Shown here: piece after piece, positions 1 through 8,690 of the stretch
How positions within the stretch are numbered: position 1 is the first letter of the stretch
How the letters are laid out: the number at the start of each line of letters is the position of its first letter
NCBI GenBank assembly: GCA_003550565.1
Contig: PUKQ01000204.1
Coordinates: 1-44,542 of the forward strand
Reading direction: 5' to 3'
DNA length: 44,542 nt
Origin: Syntrophomonadaceae bacterium
GTDB taxonomy: Bacteria > Bacillota > Dethiobacteria > DTU022 > PWGO01
Notes under the pieces: model-generated
The model's input: the letters and a program-made list of their open reading frames with translations, nothing else
Told to the model about the DNA's origin: nothing
Databases searched by the model: none
Translations under genes and position numbers: made by a program

Positions 1-338
1 GCCCTTTCGCCATTTGCAAGCTCGCATTGGTGAGGACACAGATCACATCTAACCTTTTCACCGGATAGCTCTGTATACCAGGGGGATCTTTGGGTCTTGA
101 TGAGGCCTTTTTGAGCAGTTTGCGCTCCGGGTGCCGAAGGGGCAGGCTTTTCGTTTTCCGTAACGTCATCTTCCGGGACGCATCCGTAAATACCTGCCAG
201 GCAAAGCAAGCAAAACCAGGCTCCTCCTCTTCTAAATAGCTGACGACGACTTAATATGCCGCCGGAGGCAGTATTTTCCGATGAGTTCTTCTTGAAAAGT
301 TCGGTAGAAATAGGTGACAGTTTTCCTCTGTCAGGCAT
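1..338 (-). CDS. Radical SAM protein with twin-arginine/lipoprotein-like leader (N-terminal 112 residues only)
   Basis: This is the first 112 codons of a gene that continues beyond the window edge. The start ATG (338-336) overlaps the stop of the upstream membrane protein by 8 bases, so the two are translationally coupled. Residues 30-35 read SRRQLF, a twin-arginine motif, followed by a hydrophobic stretch (about 40-52) ending in IYGC, a weak lipobox with Cys53. After a Pro/Ala/Glu-rich linker, residues 98-105 form C-x2-C-x3-C in the context CDLCPHQC. That context resembles the accessory cysteine motif near the N-terminus of radical SAM enzymes of the AmmeMemoRadiSam type (family knowledge). 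The radical SAM CxxxCxxC motif itself would lie outside the window. An exported or membrane-anchored radical SAM protein would be unusual. The family call is inferred from a short stretch. Confidence 0.6.
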   Translation of the reverse strand, partial: MPDRGKLSPISTELFKKNSSENTASGGILSRRQLFRRGGAWFCLLCLAGIYGCVPEDDVTENEKPAPSAPGAQTAQKGLIKTQRSPWYTELSGEKVRCDLCPHQCELANGER

Positions 339-2922
339 ATTTGAGACCCCCTTCTTTTTTACAGATCAAGAGTACTACAAAAGCAGTGGAGTTGACAATA
401 GCAGCTAGCACAAAGCAAGCCAAAATACCAAGTATGGGGGCCACCACGACACTGGCCAGGGCAGCACCAATGCATGCCCCCACCAGTTCCAGGCCGTAAA
501 CCGTGCCTGCTGTTTTTTCCGCCTGTCCTCGCAGCGACATGTAGCAAGCAGCTGACAAAGGAAAGTCTATGCCGTTGATTAACCCGGCAGTGAAAGTAAG
601 ACTGGAAAAGAAGGCAAAAATAACTGCGGGAGAGGGAACACCCGCTGCCCAGTTTAATAAAGCGGCTATGAGCAGAGCCAGCATGGCTATTATCAGCTGC
701 ATTGTTGCCAACAAGTTTAAATTAGATTTAGGAGTGATGTAGCGATGGGTAAAGAAAGCCCCCAGGGAAAGGCCGCACATGAACAGGGCCATGATCAGGC
801 CCACCATTTCGTAAATAAATCCGTAAATGCTTTGGAAAGAAAACAATAGAGCGATCTGCATTGCCATGGTGGAAAAACCGGTGGTAAACACAGTAAAAAG
901 TACCGCAAATTTGGTATCAGATTGCTGTTGTGGTTTTTTTATGGCAGAATTACCCGTATTTTCAGCAGTTTTCTTGCCTTGCGGCGCTTTTTTTGGGGGT
1001 GTCCCCTTTTCGCGTTTAAAATTTTGCATCCGCAACCAGGCAACTATAAGCAGCGGAAAAATACACAGAGGTAAAATCCACCACCACCGGACATGAAGAA
1101 GTTTTTGCAGCATATGAGTTTGGTCGGGGCGGGTAAGTTCATCCCAAAGCATCAGAGTGTAATAATAGCCGATAGGTTGGAAATCGGTGTTGATAAAAAA
1201 GTTTTCTTCCACAGAGGGTAATTGCTGCTCGGTTTTTTCCTGTTCGGGTATGGGATCCAGAAAAATTGGATCCAATGCGGGACCTTTTAAATGAGCGTCG
1301 GCGGTACGTCCGTGGCTGCGGACAACCCAGTTTACTCGACGTAACTGTCCTTCTTCCAGCAGAGCCTGGAAGTGATAGGGAGAAAATTCTTCCCCTTCCA
1401 CATCACTTTCCCGGAAGCGCTCCTGCAAAGTGCTTACTTCCAGGGTAATTTGTTCCGGTTTATTACTGGCGATAAAGGTCATGAAACGCTCGCCGGCGGG
1501 AAGCACTCTTTTAAAAACATCATTAAGGGTGTGGTAGATGGTGGCGTTGCGGTTGGCAACTGCCGTGCCGCGTAAATCAGGGGTAGAAGTAGCCCCGCTT
1601 ACCAGAACACCATCCGGGTTGAGCAAATCACGGGCTTCAGCAAAGAATTCCTGCGTATAGTAGCGGTTAAGGACGGCTGTGGCCGGATCGGGAATATCTA
1701 CCATAATAAGATCGTATTTTTTCGCAGCGGTCTTAACAAACATGCGCCCATCGGTATGAATCAAGTTTACCCTGGGGTCTTTCAGTGCTTCCCGGGTGGC
1801 GGTGGATACGTGGGGCAGAGCTGCACTGGTGAGGGTTTCGTCAAGTTCTATGTAATCAATTTTTTCCACTGCGGGATAGCGGGTTATTTCTCCAAGAACT
1901 CCCCGGAGACCGCCGCCAATTAAAAGGATTTTTTGTGGTTTCTGGTGCTGTGCCATAGCCATGTGGGCCAATTCAACCGCTTCCTGTTCTTCCAGTCCGG
2001 GAGCAATTGTTTCGGGGCCTGCGGTAGTAAAAACCAGGTGTCCGCTTTGAAAAAAGGAGTATTGATCGTACCGTTGAACCACAGAAATGGCTCCATGTTC
2101 TGAATGGTGCATTTCAGAAAGCTCATGTTCCGGAGTAAAATGCTGCCACTGAAGCCGGTAAGCCCAGTCATCTAAATTCTCCAGGAAAGGAAAAATTATG
2201 ACGGCTAAAACAAGGAAGCTCCAAAAAACCGGATGGATTTTCCCAAAGTTCCCTTTATGCCGGATGTTGCCAACATTATTGGTTTTAGGGGCAGTGGTGT
2301 TGGTTCCTATTAATGATTTGTGGTGAAAAGCGAAAATAGCTGCCCCCAGCATCAGAAATCCCACCAAAAAAGCAGATTGAAAAGGGTTCAGGTAATGCAC
2401 CAGGATAAAAGTAAAAAGTAATCCCCCGAGCATATTTCCTCCTGCTTCACCCACGTAAGTTTTGTCTATGCCGGAAGTGCCTGCTTCTCCATCACTTTCA
2501 CGCCATACCCGGGAAAGAAAAACAAATTGAGCCCCTAACAGCAGGCATACCGGAGCCATTAGCAAAAAACTGGAGAGAGCTATGTCATTTAGAGAGAGAT
2601 GGGCTCCGGGAGGCAAGTCATAAAAGGCACGAAGAAAACGAATTAACAAGATGGTAGCCGGCAAAAATACCATTAGAGCGGCTGCACTTTTCAGTAAAAG
2701 CACGAGAGGTTTTTGAATTTTAACTACAATCCATGCCCCCAGCCGACTGCCTACTCCTACCCAGATTAGCCAGGCGGCAAGGATAAGACCGATGGAGAGC
2801 TCGTTGCCGTGGAAAACCATGAGCATCTCCCGCAGTAAAAGCACCTGTCCAACCTGGGCGGCAATACCCATCATCAATACCGCCCAAATATGTGGAGGCA
2901 TTCTTATCGTTGTTGTGGGCAA
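331..2922 (-). CDS. Polytopic membrane protein with spermidine-synthase-like domain
   Basis: A protein of 863 residues starting at TTG, with GGGGG about 8 bases upstream. Residues 1 to about 230 contain several hydrophobic segments. A soluble central region carries a spermidine-synthase/methyltransferase fold, with the nucleotide-binding motif GGGLRG, an acidic strand end (YIELDE), TDGRMF and VDIPDPA. A further block of membrane segments follows from about residue 625 to the end. This is the architecture of the fused transporter-like/spermidine synthase membrane proteins. Such proteins are often annotated as polyamine aminopropyltransferases, but many are unlikely to make spermidine, and the substrate is unknown here. 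A short Lys/Gln-rich linker (GKKTAENTGN region) separates the soluble domain from the C-terminal membrane block. It overlaps the downstream radical SAM gene, suggesting they act together at the membrane. Confidence 0.8.
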   Translation of the reverse strand: MPTTTIRMPPHIWAVLMMGIAAQVGQVLLLREMLMVFHGNELSIGLILAAWLIWVGVGSRLGAWIVVKIQKPLVLLLKSAAALMVFLPATILLIRFLRAFYDLPPGAHLSLNDIALSSFLLMAPVCLLLGAQFVFLSRVWRESDGEAGTSGIDKTYVGEAGGNMLGGLLFTFILVHYLNPFQSAFLVGFLMLGAAIFAFHHKSLIGTNTTAPKTNNVGNIRHKGNFGKIHPVFWSFLVLAVIIFPFLENLDDWAYRLQWQHFTPEHELSEMHHSEHGAISVVQRYDQYSFFQSGHLVFTTAGPETIAPGLEEQEAVELAHMAMAQHQKPQKILLIGGGLRGVLGEITRYPAVEKIDYIELDETLTSAALPHVSTATREALKDPRVNLIHTDGRMFVKTAAKKYDLIMVDIPDPATAVLNRYYTQEFFAEARDLLNPDGVLVSGATSTPDLRGTAVANRNATIYHTLNDVFKRVLPAGERFMTFIASNKPEQITLEVSTLQERFRESDVEGEEFSPYHFQALLEEGQLRRVNWVVRSHGRTADAHLKGPALDPIFLDPIPEQEKTEQQLPSVEENFFINTDFQPIGYYYTLMLWDELTRPDQTHMLQKLLHVRWWWILPLCIFPLLIVAWLRMQNFKREKGTPPKKAPQGKKTAENTGNSAIKKPQQQSDTKFAVLFTVFTTGFSTMAMQIALLFSFQSIYGFIYEMVGLIMALFMCGLSLGAFFTHRYITPKSNLNLLATMQLIIAMLALLIAALLNWAAGVPSPAVIFAFFSSLTFTAGLINGIDFPLSAACYMSLRGQAEKTAGTVYGLELVGACIGAALASVVVAPILGILACFVLAAIVNSTAFVVLLICKKEGGLKYA

Positions 2923-3025
2923 TACAAATACCCCCAGGTAATTTAAGTCAGTTTAATGTGCCTAAAGATTGTTAAGTTATCTTTGCCATATTCCTTTGCA
3001 CCTACTATAGCTTTAAGAAAATAAC

Positions 3026-3664
3026 TTAGAGATGTTTTTCCAAAAAGGAAACGATTAAACCGGCTGCTTTATTTTCATATCCCCACCAGAAATGGTCGGC
3101 TTCATTTATTAACTCTACGGAACCTTCTCCATTTCCGACTATTTTTTCTTCATACTCGGCAATAGTGGAGGCAGGGACCAGCATGTCCTGACCTCCGCTG
3201 ACAACCAGGCGGGGTTTGGAACTTCCCGAAAATTGGGGAAGGCCTGCCGGTGATATGGCGGCCATTGCTTTTACTTTTTGTTCTTCCATTCCCGCATCAA
3301 GGGCAATGGCTCCTCCAAAGGAGTAACCCACCAGACCCAGGCGGTTACCGTCAATATCTTCGTATTTGCTCAAAAATGAAACCGCGGCCAAAGCGTCTTC
3401 TTTTTCGCCTGTTCCGTCTCCTTGTTTGCCAGTGCTTTTGCCTACGCCGCGGAAATTAAACCTTAAGGCGTATATGCCTTTTTCTACAAGAGCCTTGCTG
3501 ACGGCCACTACTACGTTATTGTTCATATCTCCTCCGTATAGGGGATGAGGATGGCAAATAACTACTCCCGTTCCGGCAGGTTCATCCAATGGCTTTTCCA
3601 ATATGCCTTCTAACTTAAAATCGCCGCTGGTAAATTCAATTATTTCTTCTTTGAACTCGCTCAT
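3026..3664 (-). CDS. Alpha/beta hydrolase of the COG2945-like type
   Basis: A 212-residue protein beginning MSEFKEE. The ATG at 3664-3662 is preferred over an in-frame ATG at 3682 because GGAAGGAGAG lies just before it and contains the upstream region. The sequence has CHPHPLYGGDMNNN (residues 37-50), a signature of small predicted hydrolases acting as esterases or thioesterases. The nucleophile elbow is GYSFGG with Ser115. A later DMLVPA aspartate and an ADHFWWG histidine complete a plausible Ser-Asp-His triad. There is no signal peptide, so it is probably cytoplasmic. It lies upstream of the spermidine-synthase-like gene on the same strand with a gap of about 100 bases, so co-transcription is possible but not shown. 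The natural substrate cannot be told from the sequence. Confidence 0.85.
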   Translation of the reverse strand: MSEFKEEIIEFTSGDFKLEGILEKPLDEPAGTGVVICHPHPLYGGDMNNNVVVAVSKALVEKGIYALRFNFRGVGKSTGKQGDGTGEKEDALAAVSFLSKYEDIDGNRLGLVGYSFGGAIALDAGMEEQKVKAMAAISPAGLPQFSGSSKPRLVVSGGQDMLVPASTIAEYEEKIVGNGEGSVELINEADHFWWGYENKAAGLIVSFLEKHL

Positions 3665-3837
3665 GTGTTCTCTCCTTCCCATTAGCTTTATTGCTAAAAA
3701 AACTTTTTGGGGATGAAAAAAATAAAAAAAGAAATTCTAATTAATATTTTCACTTACATTAATTATACCACGCCTGAAAAAGCTTCATACATAAAAATAA
3801 GTAAAAGAAGATCAATCTTTAAACGGAAGTTTTTTTC

Positions 3838-3983
3838 TGTGGGCTGTTTTTAAAGTAACAGCCAAGCAGGCAAGGGGATCAGGCAAGGGGACGGTTCTCT
3901 TGCCTGATGTGGGCTGTTTTTAAAGTAATATCACTACAGCGAAACTTTTAAGGCACGCAAGGCAAAAGAACCGTCCCCTTGCC
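3838..3983. repeat. REP-like repeat cluster: 21-nt direct repeat and 23-nt inverted repeat
   Basis: In the gene-free stretch 3665-4132, a 21-nt unit beginning TGTGGGCTGTTTTT occurs at 3838-3858 and again, identical, at 3908-3928. A 23-nt unit around GGCAAGGGGACGGTTC lies at 3882-3904 and recurs inverted at 3961-3983 with one mismatch, so the two could pair as a long stem. A shorter GGCAAGGGGA copy sits at about 3870-3879. Such gene-free clusters of short direct and inverted units resemble REP/BIME elements, which are mobilised elsewhere by IS200-like transposases. No transposase is present here. The rest of the gap is AT-rich and shows nothing else I can support. Confidence 0.7.
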
Positions 3984-4132
3984 TTTTATTTTGTTGTTTT
4001 ATTTTTGCGCTTGATCCTGTAAAATAACAAATTGAGCAGTAAAATTATGCTTTAAAGGAAAATAATCCTTTTAAGCCATGATGAATGAAGGAATATAAAA
4101 TTGCCAATACATTCAAACAGGAGGGATAACCA

Positions 4133-5002
4133 TTGCAGACTGAAAATGAAATTTATTCCGGAACGGGGGATTATATTGCGTCGCAGGAGTTGCAAAACAG
4201 CGTAAACGTAGCAGTTTCGTTGGGAAGACCCCTTTTAATTAAGGGAGAGCCGGGCACGGGTAAAACCATGCTTGCAAGCAGCATTGCCGACAACCTGGAG
4301 AAAAAATTTCTCATCTGGAACATTAAATCTTCTACCAAAGCCAAAGACGGTCTTTACATATACGATACAGTACAACGACTTTATGACAGCCAATTTGGCG
4401 ACCACGACGTTTCTGATATCAGCCAATACATCAAATTGGGGAAACTTGGGGAAGCACTTATCTCCGAGGAGCAGGTCGTGCTGCTTATTGACGAGATTGA
4501 TAAGGCCGATATCGAATTTCCCAACGATCTGCTCTGGGAACTGGATATAATGAGCTTTGATATCCCGGAAACGGGAGAAAAGATCCATGCCAAGCAACGT
4601 CCTATTGTAGTTATTACCAGCAATGCGGAAAAAGAGCTGCCCGATGCTTTCCTGCGTCGGTGTATCTTTCACTACATTGCTTTTCCCGATCCTTCGCTGA
4701 TGGAAAAGATAGTTCGCGTTCACCATCCGGACCTGGACAAGAAGCTTTTGAAAGAAACCATAGATGTATTCTATAAAATTCGCGCTATTAATGGCATACA
4801 GAAAAAACCCAGCACCAGTGAACTTATAGACTGGGTTCAGGCACTTGCTTTGGGAGGCATAGATCCGGGAAAAATCCAGGAAGAGCTTCCCTTTCTGGGC
4901 GTCCTCATTAAGAAAGACGAGGATTTTCATAACCTCCTCCAGAAATTGCACAGCCGGGGCGCAGAAGACAATCTTGGTCCGCGGGTAATACGCAGCTGGT
5001 AA
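4133..5002 (+). CDS. MoxR-family AAA+ ATPase
   Basis: A 289-residue ATPase starting at TTG (4133), with CAGGAGGG about 7 bases upstream. The Walker A motif is GEPGTGKT (residues 38-45, Lys44 and Thr45). The Walker B motif is VLLIDEIDKAD with Asp120 and Glu121. A sensor-1 element (VVITSNAEKELPDAFLRRC) follows, with arginines that could serve as the finger. This order is typical of MoxR ATPases, which act as chaperones remodelling a partner together with a von Willebrand A protein. Here the VWA partner lies directly downstream, 21 bases away on the same strand. The family is known for maturation of enzymes such as CO or methanol dehydrogenases, but no obvious client gene is adjacent. The target is therefore unknown. 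Confidence 0.9.
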   Translation: MQTENEIYSGTGDYIASQELQNSVNVAVSLGRPLLIKGEPGTGKTMLASSIADNLEKKFLIWNIKSSTKAKDGLYIYDTVQRLYDSQFGDHDVSDISQYIKLGKLGEALISEEQVVLLIDEIDKADIEFPNDLLWELDIMSFDIPETGEKIHAKQRPIVVITSNAEKELPDAFLRRCIFHYIAFPDPSLMEKIVRVHHPDLDKKLLKETIDVFYKIRAINGIQKKPSTSELIDWVQALALGGIDPGKIQEELPFLGVLIKKDEDFHNLLQKLHSRGAEDNLGPRVIRSW

Positions 5003-5023
5003 GGGGGTAAGTTACCAGAAGCA

Positions 5024-6220
5024 ATGTTTATTAACTTTTTTTATAAGCTGAGAGCATATGGAGTGCCGGTAACCATAACGGAGTGGATGATGCTCATGGA
5101 AGCCCTTAGCCGGGGCATGGCTCATTCCAGCCTTACAGGTTTTTATTACCTGGCCAGGGCAGTACTGGTGAAAAGTGAAACCTATTATGACCGTTATGAC
5201 CTGGCTTTCTATAATTATTTTCGTGGCGTGGAAACCCCGCCAGAACTTACCGAAAGAGTGTTGGAGTGGCTGGAAAATGCCCTGCCGCCACAATACCTTA
5301 CCCCCGAAGAACGGGAGCAGTTTAATGAATGGGACCTGGATGAACTGCGCCGTAGGTTGGAAGAGCGACTGCAGGAGCAAACAGAACAGCACCACGGTGG
5401 TGACAAATGGATTGGTACCGGCGGTACCTCTCCCTTTGGACATTCCGGAAGGCATCCCGGGGGAATTCGCATCGAGGGCGATTCGGTAAACAAATCGGCG
5501 GTAAAGGTGGCAGCAGAGCGCCAGTTCAAAGGATTTCGCTCCGATTCTACCATAGGGGTGAGACAGTTTGAGGTGGCTTTGCGTAAACTCCGGCAGCTGA
5601 GTACAAAAATAGAAGGCCCCCGTGATGAGCTGGATATTGACGAAACTATCCAGGAAACCGGTCAAAAAGGCGGCGTACTGCACATGGTCTGGACCCGGGG
5701 GCGCAAAAACATGGTAAAGGTAGCCCTGCTTATGGATTCGGGAGGCTCCATGGAACCATATATGAGGCTTTGTAGCCAGCTGTTTACTGCCATGAACCGT
5801 TCCAGTCATTTTAAAGATCTGCGCTTCTTCTACTTCCACAACTGTATCTACCAGCACATTTACACAGAACCCACCTGCCGCATGGACAGCGCTATCAGAA
5901 CAGAAGATTTCTTCCGAAACCTGGATCCCGACTATAAAGTGCTTATTGTGGGGGACGCAGCCATGGCGCCTCCCGAATTGGTAAGGCCAGGCGGTTCCAT
6001 AGATTATTACTATCATAATGATGAAGCGGGAATTACCTGGTTGCAGCGTATCGCCGGGCATTTTAGCCACGTGGTCTGGCTGAATCCCATCCCTTCAACT
6101 TTCTGGGACACTACTACCGGTAACTACACTATTTCCCTTGTCCGGAAGGTCTTCCCCATGTATCCTCTCACCGTGGAAGGACTGGAAGAGGCCATAAATA
6201 AGTTGAAAGTGCAGAAGTAA
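5024..6220 (+). CDS. VWA-domain protein, CoxE-like, partner of the MoxR ATPase
   Basis: A 398-residue protein. The N-terminus (FYKLRAYGVPVTITEW) is characteristic of CoxE-type proteins. A charged Glu/Gln-rich region around residues 85-135 leads into a von Willebrand factor A domain in the C-terminal half. The metal site is DSGGSM at Asp238-Ser242: it is D-x-G-x-S rather than the classical D-x-S-x-S. I recall a Gly at the third position in other CoxE-type proteins. It presumably binds a client metalloenzyme and couples it to the upstream AAA+ ring. It ends well before the thiamine riboswitch, so this two-gene unit appears self-contained. The ribosome binding site is weak (a purine-rich stretch 5003-5009). 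Confidence 0.85.
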   Translation: MFINFFYKLRAYGVPVTITEWMMLMEALSRGMAHSSLTGFYYLARAVLVKSETYYDRYDLAFYNYFRGVETPPELTERVLEWLENALPPQYLTPEEREQFNEWDLDELRRRLEERLQEQTEQHHGGDKWIGTGGTSPFGHSGRHPGGIRIEGDSVNKSAVKVAAERQFKGFRSDSTIGVRQFEVALRKLRQLSTKIEGPRDELDIDETIQETGQKGGVLHMVWTRGRKNMVKVALLMDSGGSMEPYMRLCSQLFTAMNRSSHFKDLRFFYFHNCIYQHIYTEPTCRMDSAIRTEDFFRNLDPDYKVLIVGDAAMAPPELVRPGGSIDYYYHNDEAGITWLQRIAGHFSHVVWLNPIPSTFWDTTTGNYTISLVRKVFPMYPLTVEGLEEAINKLKVQK

Positions 6221-6299
6221 ATAGCTTTGAAATTACTCCGCATATTTTTAAACTGTATGTTTTTATATGGTGCGTGGAAAAAATTTTGCTAATTATAGG

Positions 6300-6328
6300 T
6301 TGTAAAAAGAGTACATATAGGTTATACT
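6300..6328 (+). promoter_or_regulatory. thiC: Probable sigma-70-type promoter of the thiamine operon
   Basis: TTGTAA at 6300-6305 and TATACT at 6323-6328 are separated by 17 bases. This places a transcription start about 35-40 bases before the TPP riboswitch, as expected for a riboswitch leader. Confidence 0.55.
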
Positions 6329-6373
6329 TTTTTCAAGTGTTAAATAATAGAATAAGTAATTAATTATTATCAC

Positions 6374-6478
6374 TGGGGGAGCTTCTGCTAGAGGCTGAGA
6401 AAGCAGGTATTACCTGTTGACCCTTGGAACCTGTGTGGCGCTATTTTGCCCTTTGGGTAATTCCAGCGGAGGGAAGGT
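6374..6478 (+). promoter_or_regulatory. TPP riboswitch (THI element)
   Basis: The leader contains the conserved THI-box pieces in order: a GGGGAGC start, GAGGCTGAGA (about 6391-6400), ACCTGTTGACCCTTGGAACC, then GGGTAATTCCAGCGGAGGGAAGG at 6455-6477. This is the thiamine pyrophosphate aptamer. It lies upstream of thiC and is followed by an intrinsic terminator, so TPP is expected to cause premature termination of the thi operon. Confidence 0.95.
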
Positions 6479-6500
6479 GATGTTCAAGCTATTTGTACAC

Positions 6501-6530
6501 AACCGCAGTTCATCTGGAATTGCGGTTTTT
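6501..6530 (+). terminator. Riboswitch-controlled intrinsic terminator
   Basis: AACCGCAGTTC and GGAATTGCGGTT form a stem (one G-T pair) followed by a run of T. It sits between the TPP aptamer and the thiC start. It is the likely expression platform of the riboswitch. Confidence 0.8.
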
Positions 6531-6556
6531 ATTATTTGTGCAAGGGGGAAAGGGTA

Positions 6557-7840
6557 TTGACACAGATGAAGCAGGCTTTGGAAGGGGTAATTACGCCGGA
6601 AATGCAAAAAGTAGCCCAAACAGAAGGTCTTTCGGAAGAATATATCGCTGAAGGCCTGAGCATGGGTAATGTTGTGATACCGGCAAATAAAGAAAGAAAC
6701 AACCTAAAACCTGTAGGAATTGGGCAGGGTTTGTCCACAAAAGTTAATGCCAATATAGGTACTTCTCAGAAGAAAAGCGATTCCCGGCTAGAAATAGAAA
6801 AAGCTTCCACTGCAGTTGCGGCTGGGGCTGATACACTGATGGATCTAAGTACCGGGCAAGACATGGATTATATCAGGAAAGAGCTATTAAAAAACATTGA
6901 ACTTCCTTTGGGGACAGTTCCGGTTTACCAGGCAGCTTTAAAAGCCTGGCATGAACATGACGCTCTGGTGGAAATGACTGCGGAAGATATATTCAAGGCT
7001 GTAGAGCAGCATGCCGGAGAAGGGGTAGACTTTGTTACCGTTCACTGCGGCGTAAATTTGGAAGCAGCGGAACGCTTGAAAAAGAGCAATAGAATTGTTG
7101 ATATAGCCAGCAGGGGGGGATCTTTTCATCTGGCCTGGATTCTTCATCATGAACAAGAAAATCCCCTCTATGCAGACTACGACAGATTGTTGGAAATTGC
7201 TTTAAAATATGATGTAACCTTAAGTTTGGGTGACGGTTTTCGTCCCGGCAGTGTTGTTGATGCCACTGACAGGCCTCAAATTCAGGAATTAGTTGTCCTG
7301 GGGGAATTGGTGAAAAGGGCGCGGGATGCCGGTGTACAGGTTATGGTTGAAGGGCCCGGCCATGTCCCTATTCATCAAGTAGAGGCGAATATAATGATGC
7401 AAAAGCGTATTTGTGACAATGCTCCCTTTTATGTTTTGGGGCCTTTAGTTACTGATGTGGCTGCCGGTTATGATCATATTGCTGCAGCTATAGGGGGTGC
7501 TGTTGCCGCTTCTGCCGGAGCTGATTTTTTATGTTATGTGACTCCGGCGGAACACCTTTCTCTGCCCGACATCCAAGATGTGTGGTGGGGAGTAACTGCC
7601 AGCAGAATTGCAGCTCATGCCGGAGATATCGGCAAAGGGCTCCCCGGAGCATTAGATCGTGACGAACAGATGTCCCGGGCCAGAAAAGAATTAAATTGGG
7701 AAAAGATGCAAAATTTTGCTCTGGATTCGGAAGGAGTAGCTTTATTCAAAAAGAGGGAAGAGCTTTCTTCAGGTGAAGCATGTAGTATGTGTGGAGATTA
7801 TTGTGCCATGAAAATCATAAAAGATTATCTAAAACGTTAG
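6557..7840 (+). CDS. thiC: Phosphomethylpyrimidine synthase ThiC
   Basis: ThiC converts aminoimidazole ribotide into hydroxymethylpyrimidine phosphate by radical S-adenosylmethionine chemistry in the thiamine pathway. The reading frame is open back to 6536. I choose the TTG at 6557 because it gives the family N-terminus [16 protein letters not shown] with AGGGGGAAAGGG upstream, making 427 residues. Recognisable family blocks include [45 protein letters not shown] and [11 protein letters not shown]. The C-terminal cluster motif is C409-x2-C412-x3-C416 (CSMCGDYC), which binds the [4Fe-4S] cluster. It is the first gene of a tight five-gene operon under the TPP riboswitch. It has the short form, without the N-terminal extension of some ThiC proteins. 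Confidence 0.96.
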   Translation: MTQMKQALEGVITPEMQKVAQTEGLSEEYIAEGLSMGNVVIPANKERNNLKPVGIGQGLSTKVNANIGTSQKKSDSRLEIEKASTAVAAGADTLMDLSTGQDMDYIRKELLKNIELPLGTVPVYQAALKAWHEHDALVEMTAEDIFKAVEQHAGEGVDFVTVHCGVNLEAAERLKKSNRIVDIASRGGSFHLAWILHHEQENPLYADYDRLLEIALKYDVTLSLGDGFRPGSVVDATDRPQIQELVVLGELVKRARDAGVQVMVEGPGHVPIHQVEANIMMQKRICDNAPFYVLGPLVTDVAAGYDHIAAAIGGAVAASAGADFLCYVTPAEHLSLPDIQDVWWGVTASRIAAHAGDIGKGLPGALDRDEQMSRARKELNWEKMQNFALDSEGVALFKKREELSSGEACSMCGDYCAMKIIKDYLKR

Positions 7841-7853
7841 GAGGTAAATTTTT

Positions 7854-8690
7854 ATGCTCGAGATATCTAAAGTAATTGATAAAATTGAAGAGGGATTAAA
7901 CAATTTGCGCGATAAAAAGCCGCTCATCCACCATCTTACAAATCATGTAGTAATGAGTGATTGTGCAAATATCACTTTACATATTGGAGGGGCGCCGGTT
8001 ATGACCCTGGCTCCTCAAGAAACAGAAGACATGGTTTCTGTGGCTGATGCCCTGGTCCTTAATATTGGTACCCTTACGGAAGAGTATGTAAGTGAAATGA
8101 TATATGCTTCTAAAGCAGCTCAAAAACAAAATATCCCTGTTTTGCTAGATCCGGTGGGTGCAGGGGCAACGCCTATGCGGACAGAAGCAGCCAATCGAAT
8201 TTTAAGGGAAGGTGGAGTAGACATAATCAAGGGAAATGCCGGTGAAGTATCTGTTCTTGCCGGTGTAGAAGCTACTGTCCGAGGAGTAGATTCGATAAAT
8301 TCCAGTATGGAGGCAGTGGAAGTTGCTCGAAAATTAGCCCATGTTTACCAGAGTGTAGTGGCTATAACCGGTGAAACAGATTGGGTGGCAGATAAAGAGC
8401 GTGTTTTTAAAGTGGCTAATGGAGATAAAATGCTTTCATCTTTAGTGGGAACGGGGTGCATGTTGGATTCCATCACGGCATCTTTTGCTGCCGTAATGGA
8501 AGACAAGCTTTTGGCAGCATTGGCTGCTTTAGTATCTATGGGTGTCGCCGCAGAATTGGCTGTTTTTGAAAGAGAAGGACAGGGTCCCGCTTCTTTTAAA
8601 AATGCTTTATTCGATGAAATATATGCCCTGGACGGTGCGAAAATTAGGAAGTATGCCAGCATTGAGGAGGTGAATGATCATAAATCTTGA
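7854..8690 (+). CDS. thiM: Hydroxyethylthiazole kinase ThiM
   Basis: A 278-residue cytoplasmic salvage kinase that phosphorylates hydroxyethylthiazole. A TAGGAGG site precedes the ATG, 13 bases after thiC. Family motifs include PLIHHLTNHVVMSDCAN near the N-terminus, GGAPVM, LDPVGAGATP, GNAGEVSVLAG and the C-terminal VGTGCMLDSITASFAAV with the active-site cysteine. Its presence in an operon with no thiG, thiH or thiS visible suggests the thiazole moiety is salvaged, or made by genes elsewhere. It overlaps thiE by 17 bases, so translation of the two is likely coupled. Confidence 0.95.
   Translation: MLEISKVIDKIEEGLNNLRDKKPLIHHLTNHVVMSDCANITLHIGGAPVMTLAPQETEDMVSVADALVLNIGTLTEEYVSEMIYASKAAQKQNIPVLLDPVGAGATPMRTEAANRILREGGVDIIKGNAGEVSVLAGVEATVRGVDSINSSMEAVEVARKLAHVYQSVVAITGETDWVADKERVFKVANGDKMLSSLVGTGCMLDSITASFAAVMEDKLLAALAALVSMGVAAELAVFEREGQGPASFKNALFDEIYALDGAKIRKYASIEEVNDHKS

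Noticed and set aside
3680-3682. ATG at 3682 as start of the hydrolase gene
   Set aside because: This ATG lies beside the GGAAGGAGAG ribosome site that serves the ATG at 3664.
4235-4951. Open frame of 238 codons antisense to the MoxR gene
   Set aside because: Shadow of a well-supported ATPase gene; no recognisable motifs.
5012-6070. Long open frame (352 codons) antisense to the VWA gene
   Set aside because: It is the shadow of a clearly coding gene, with no family features or promoter of its own.
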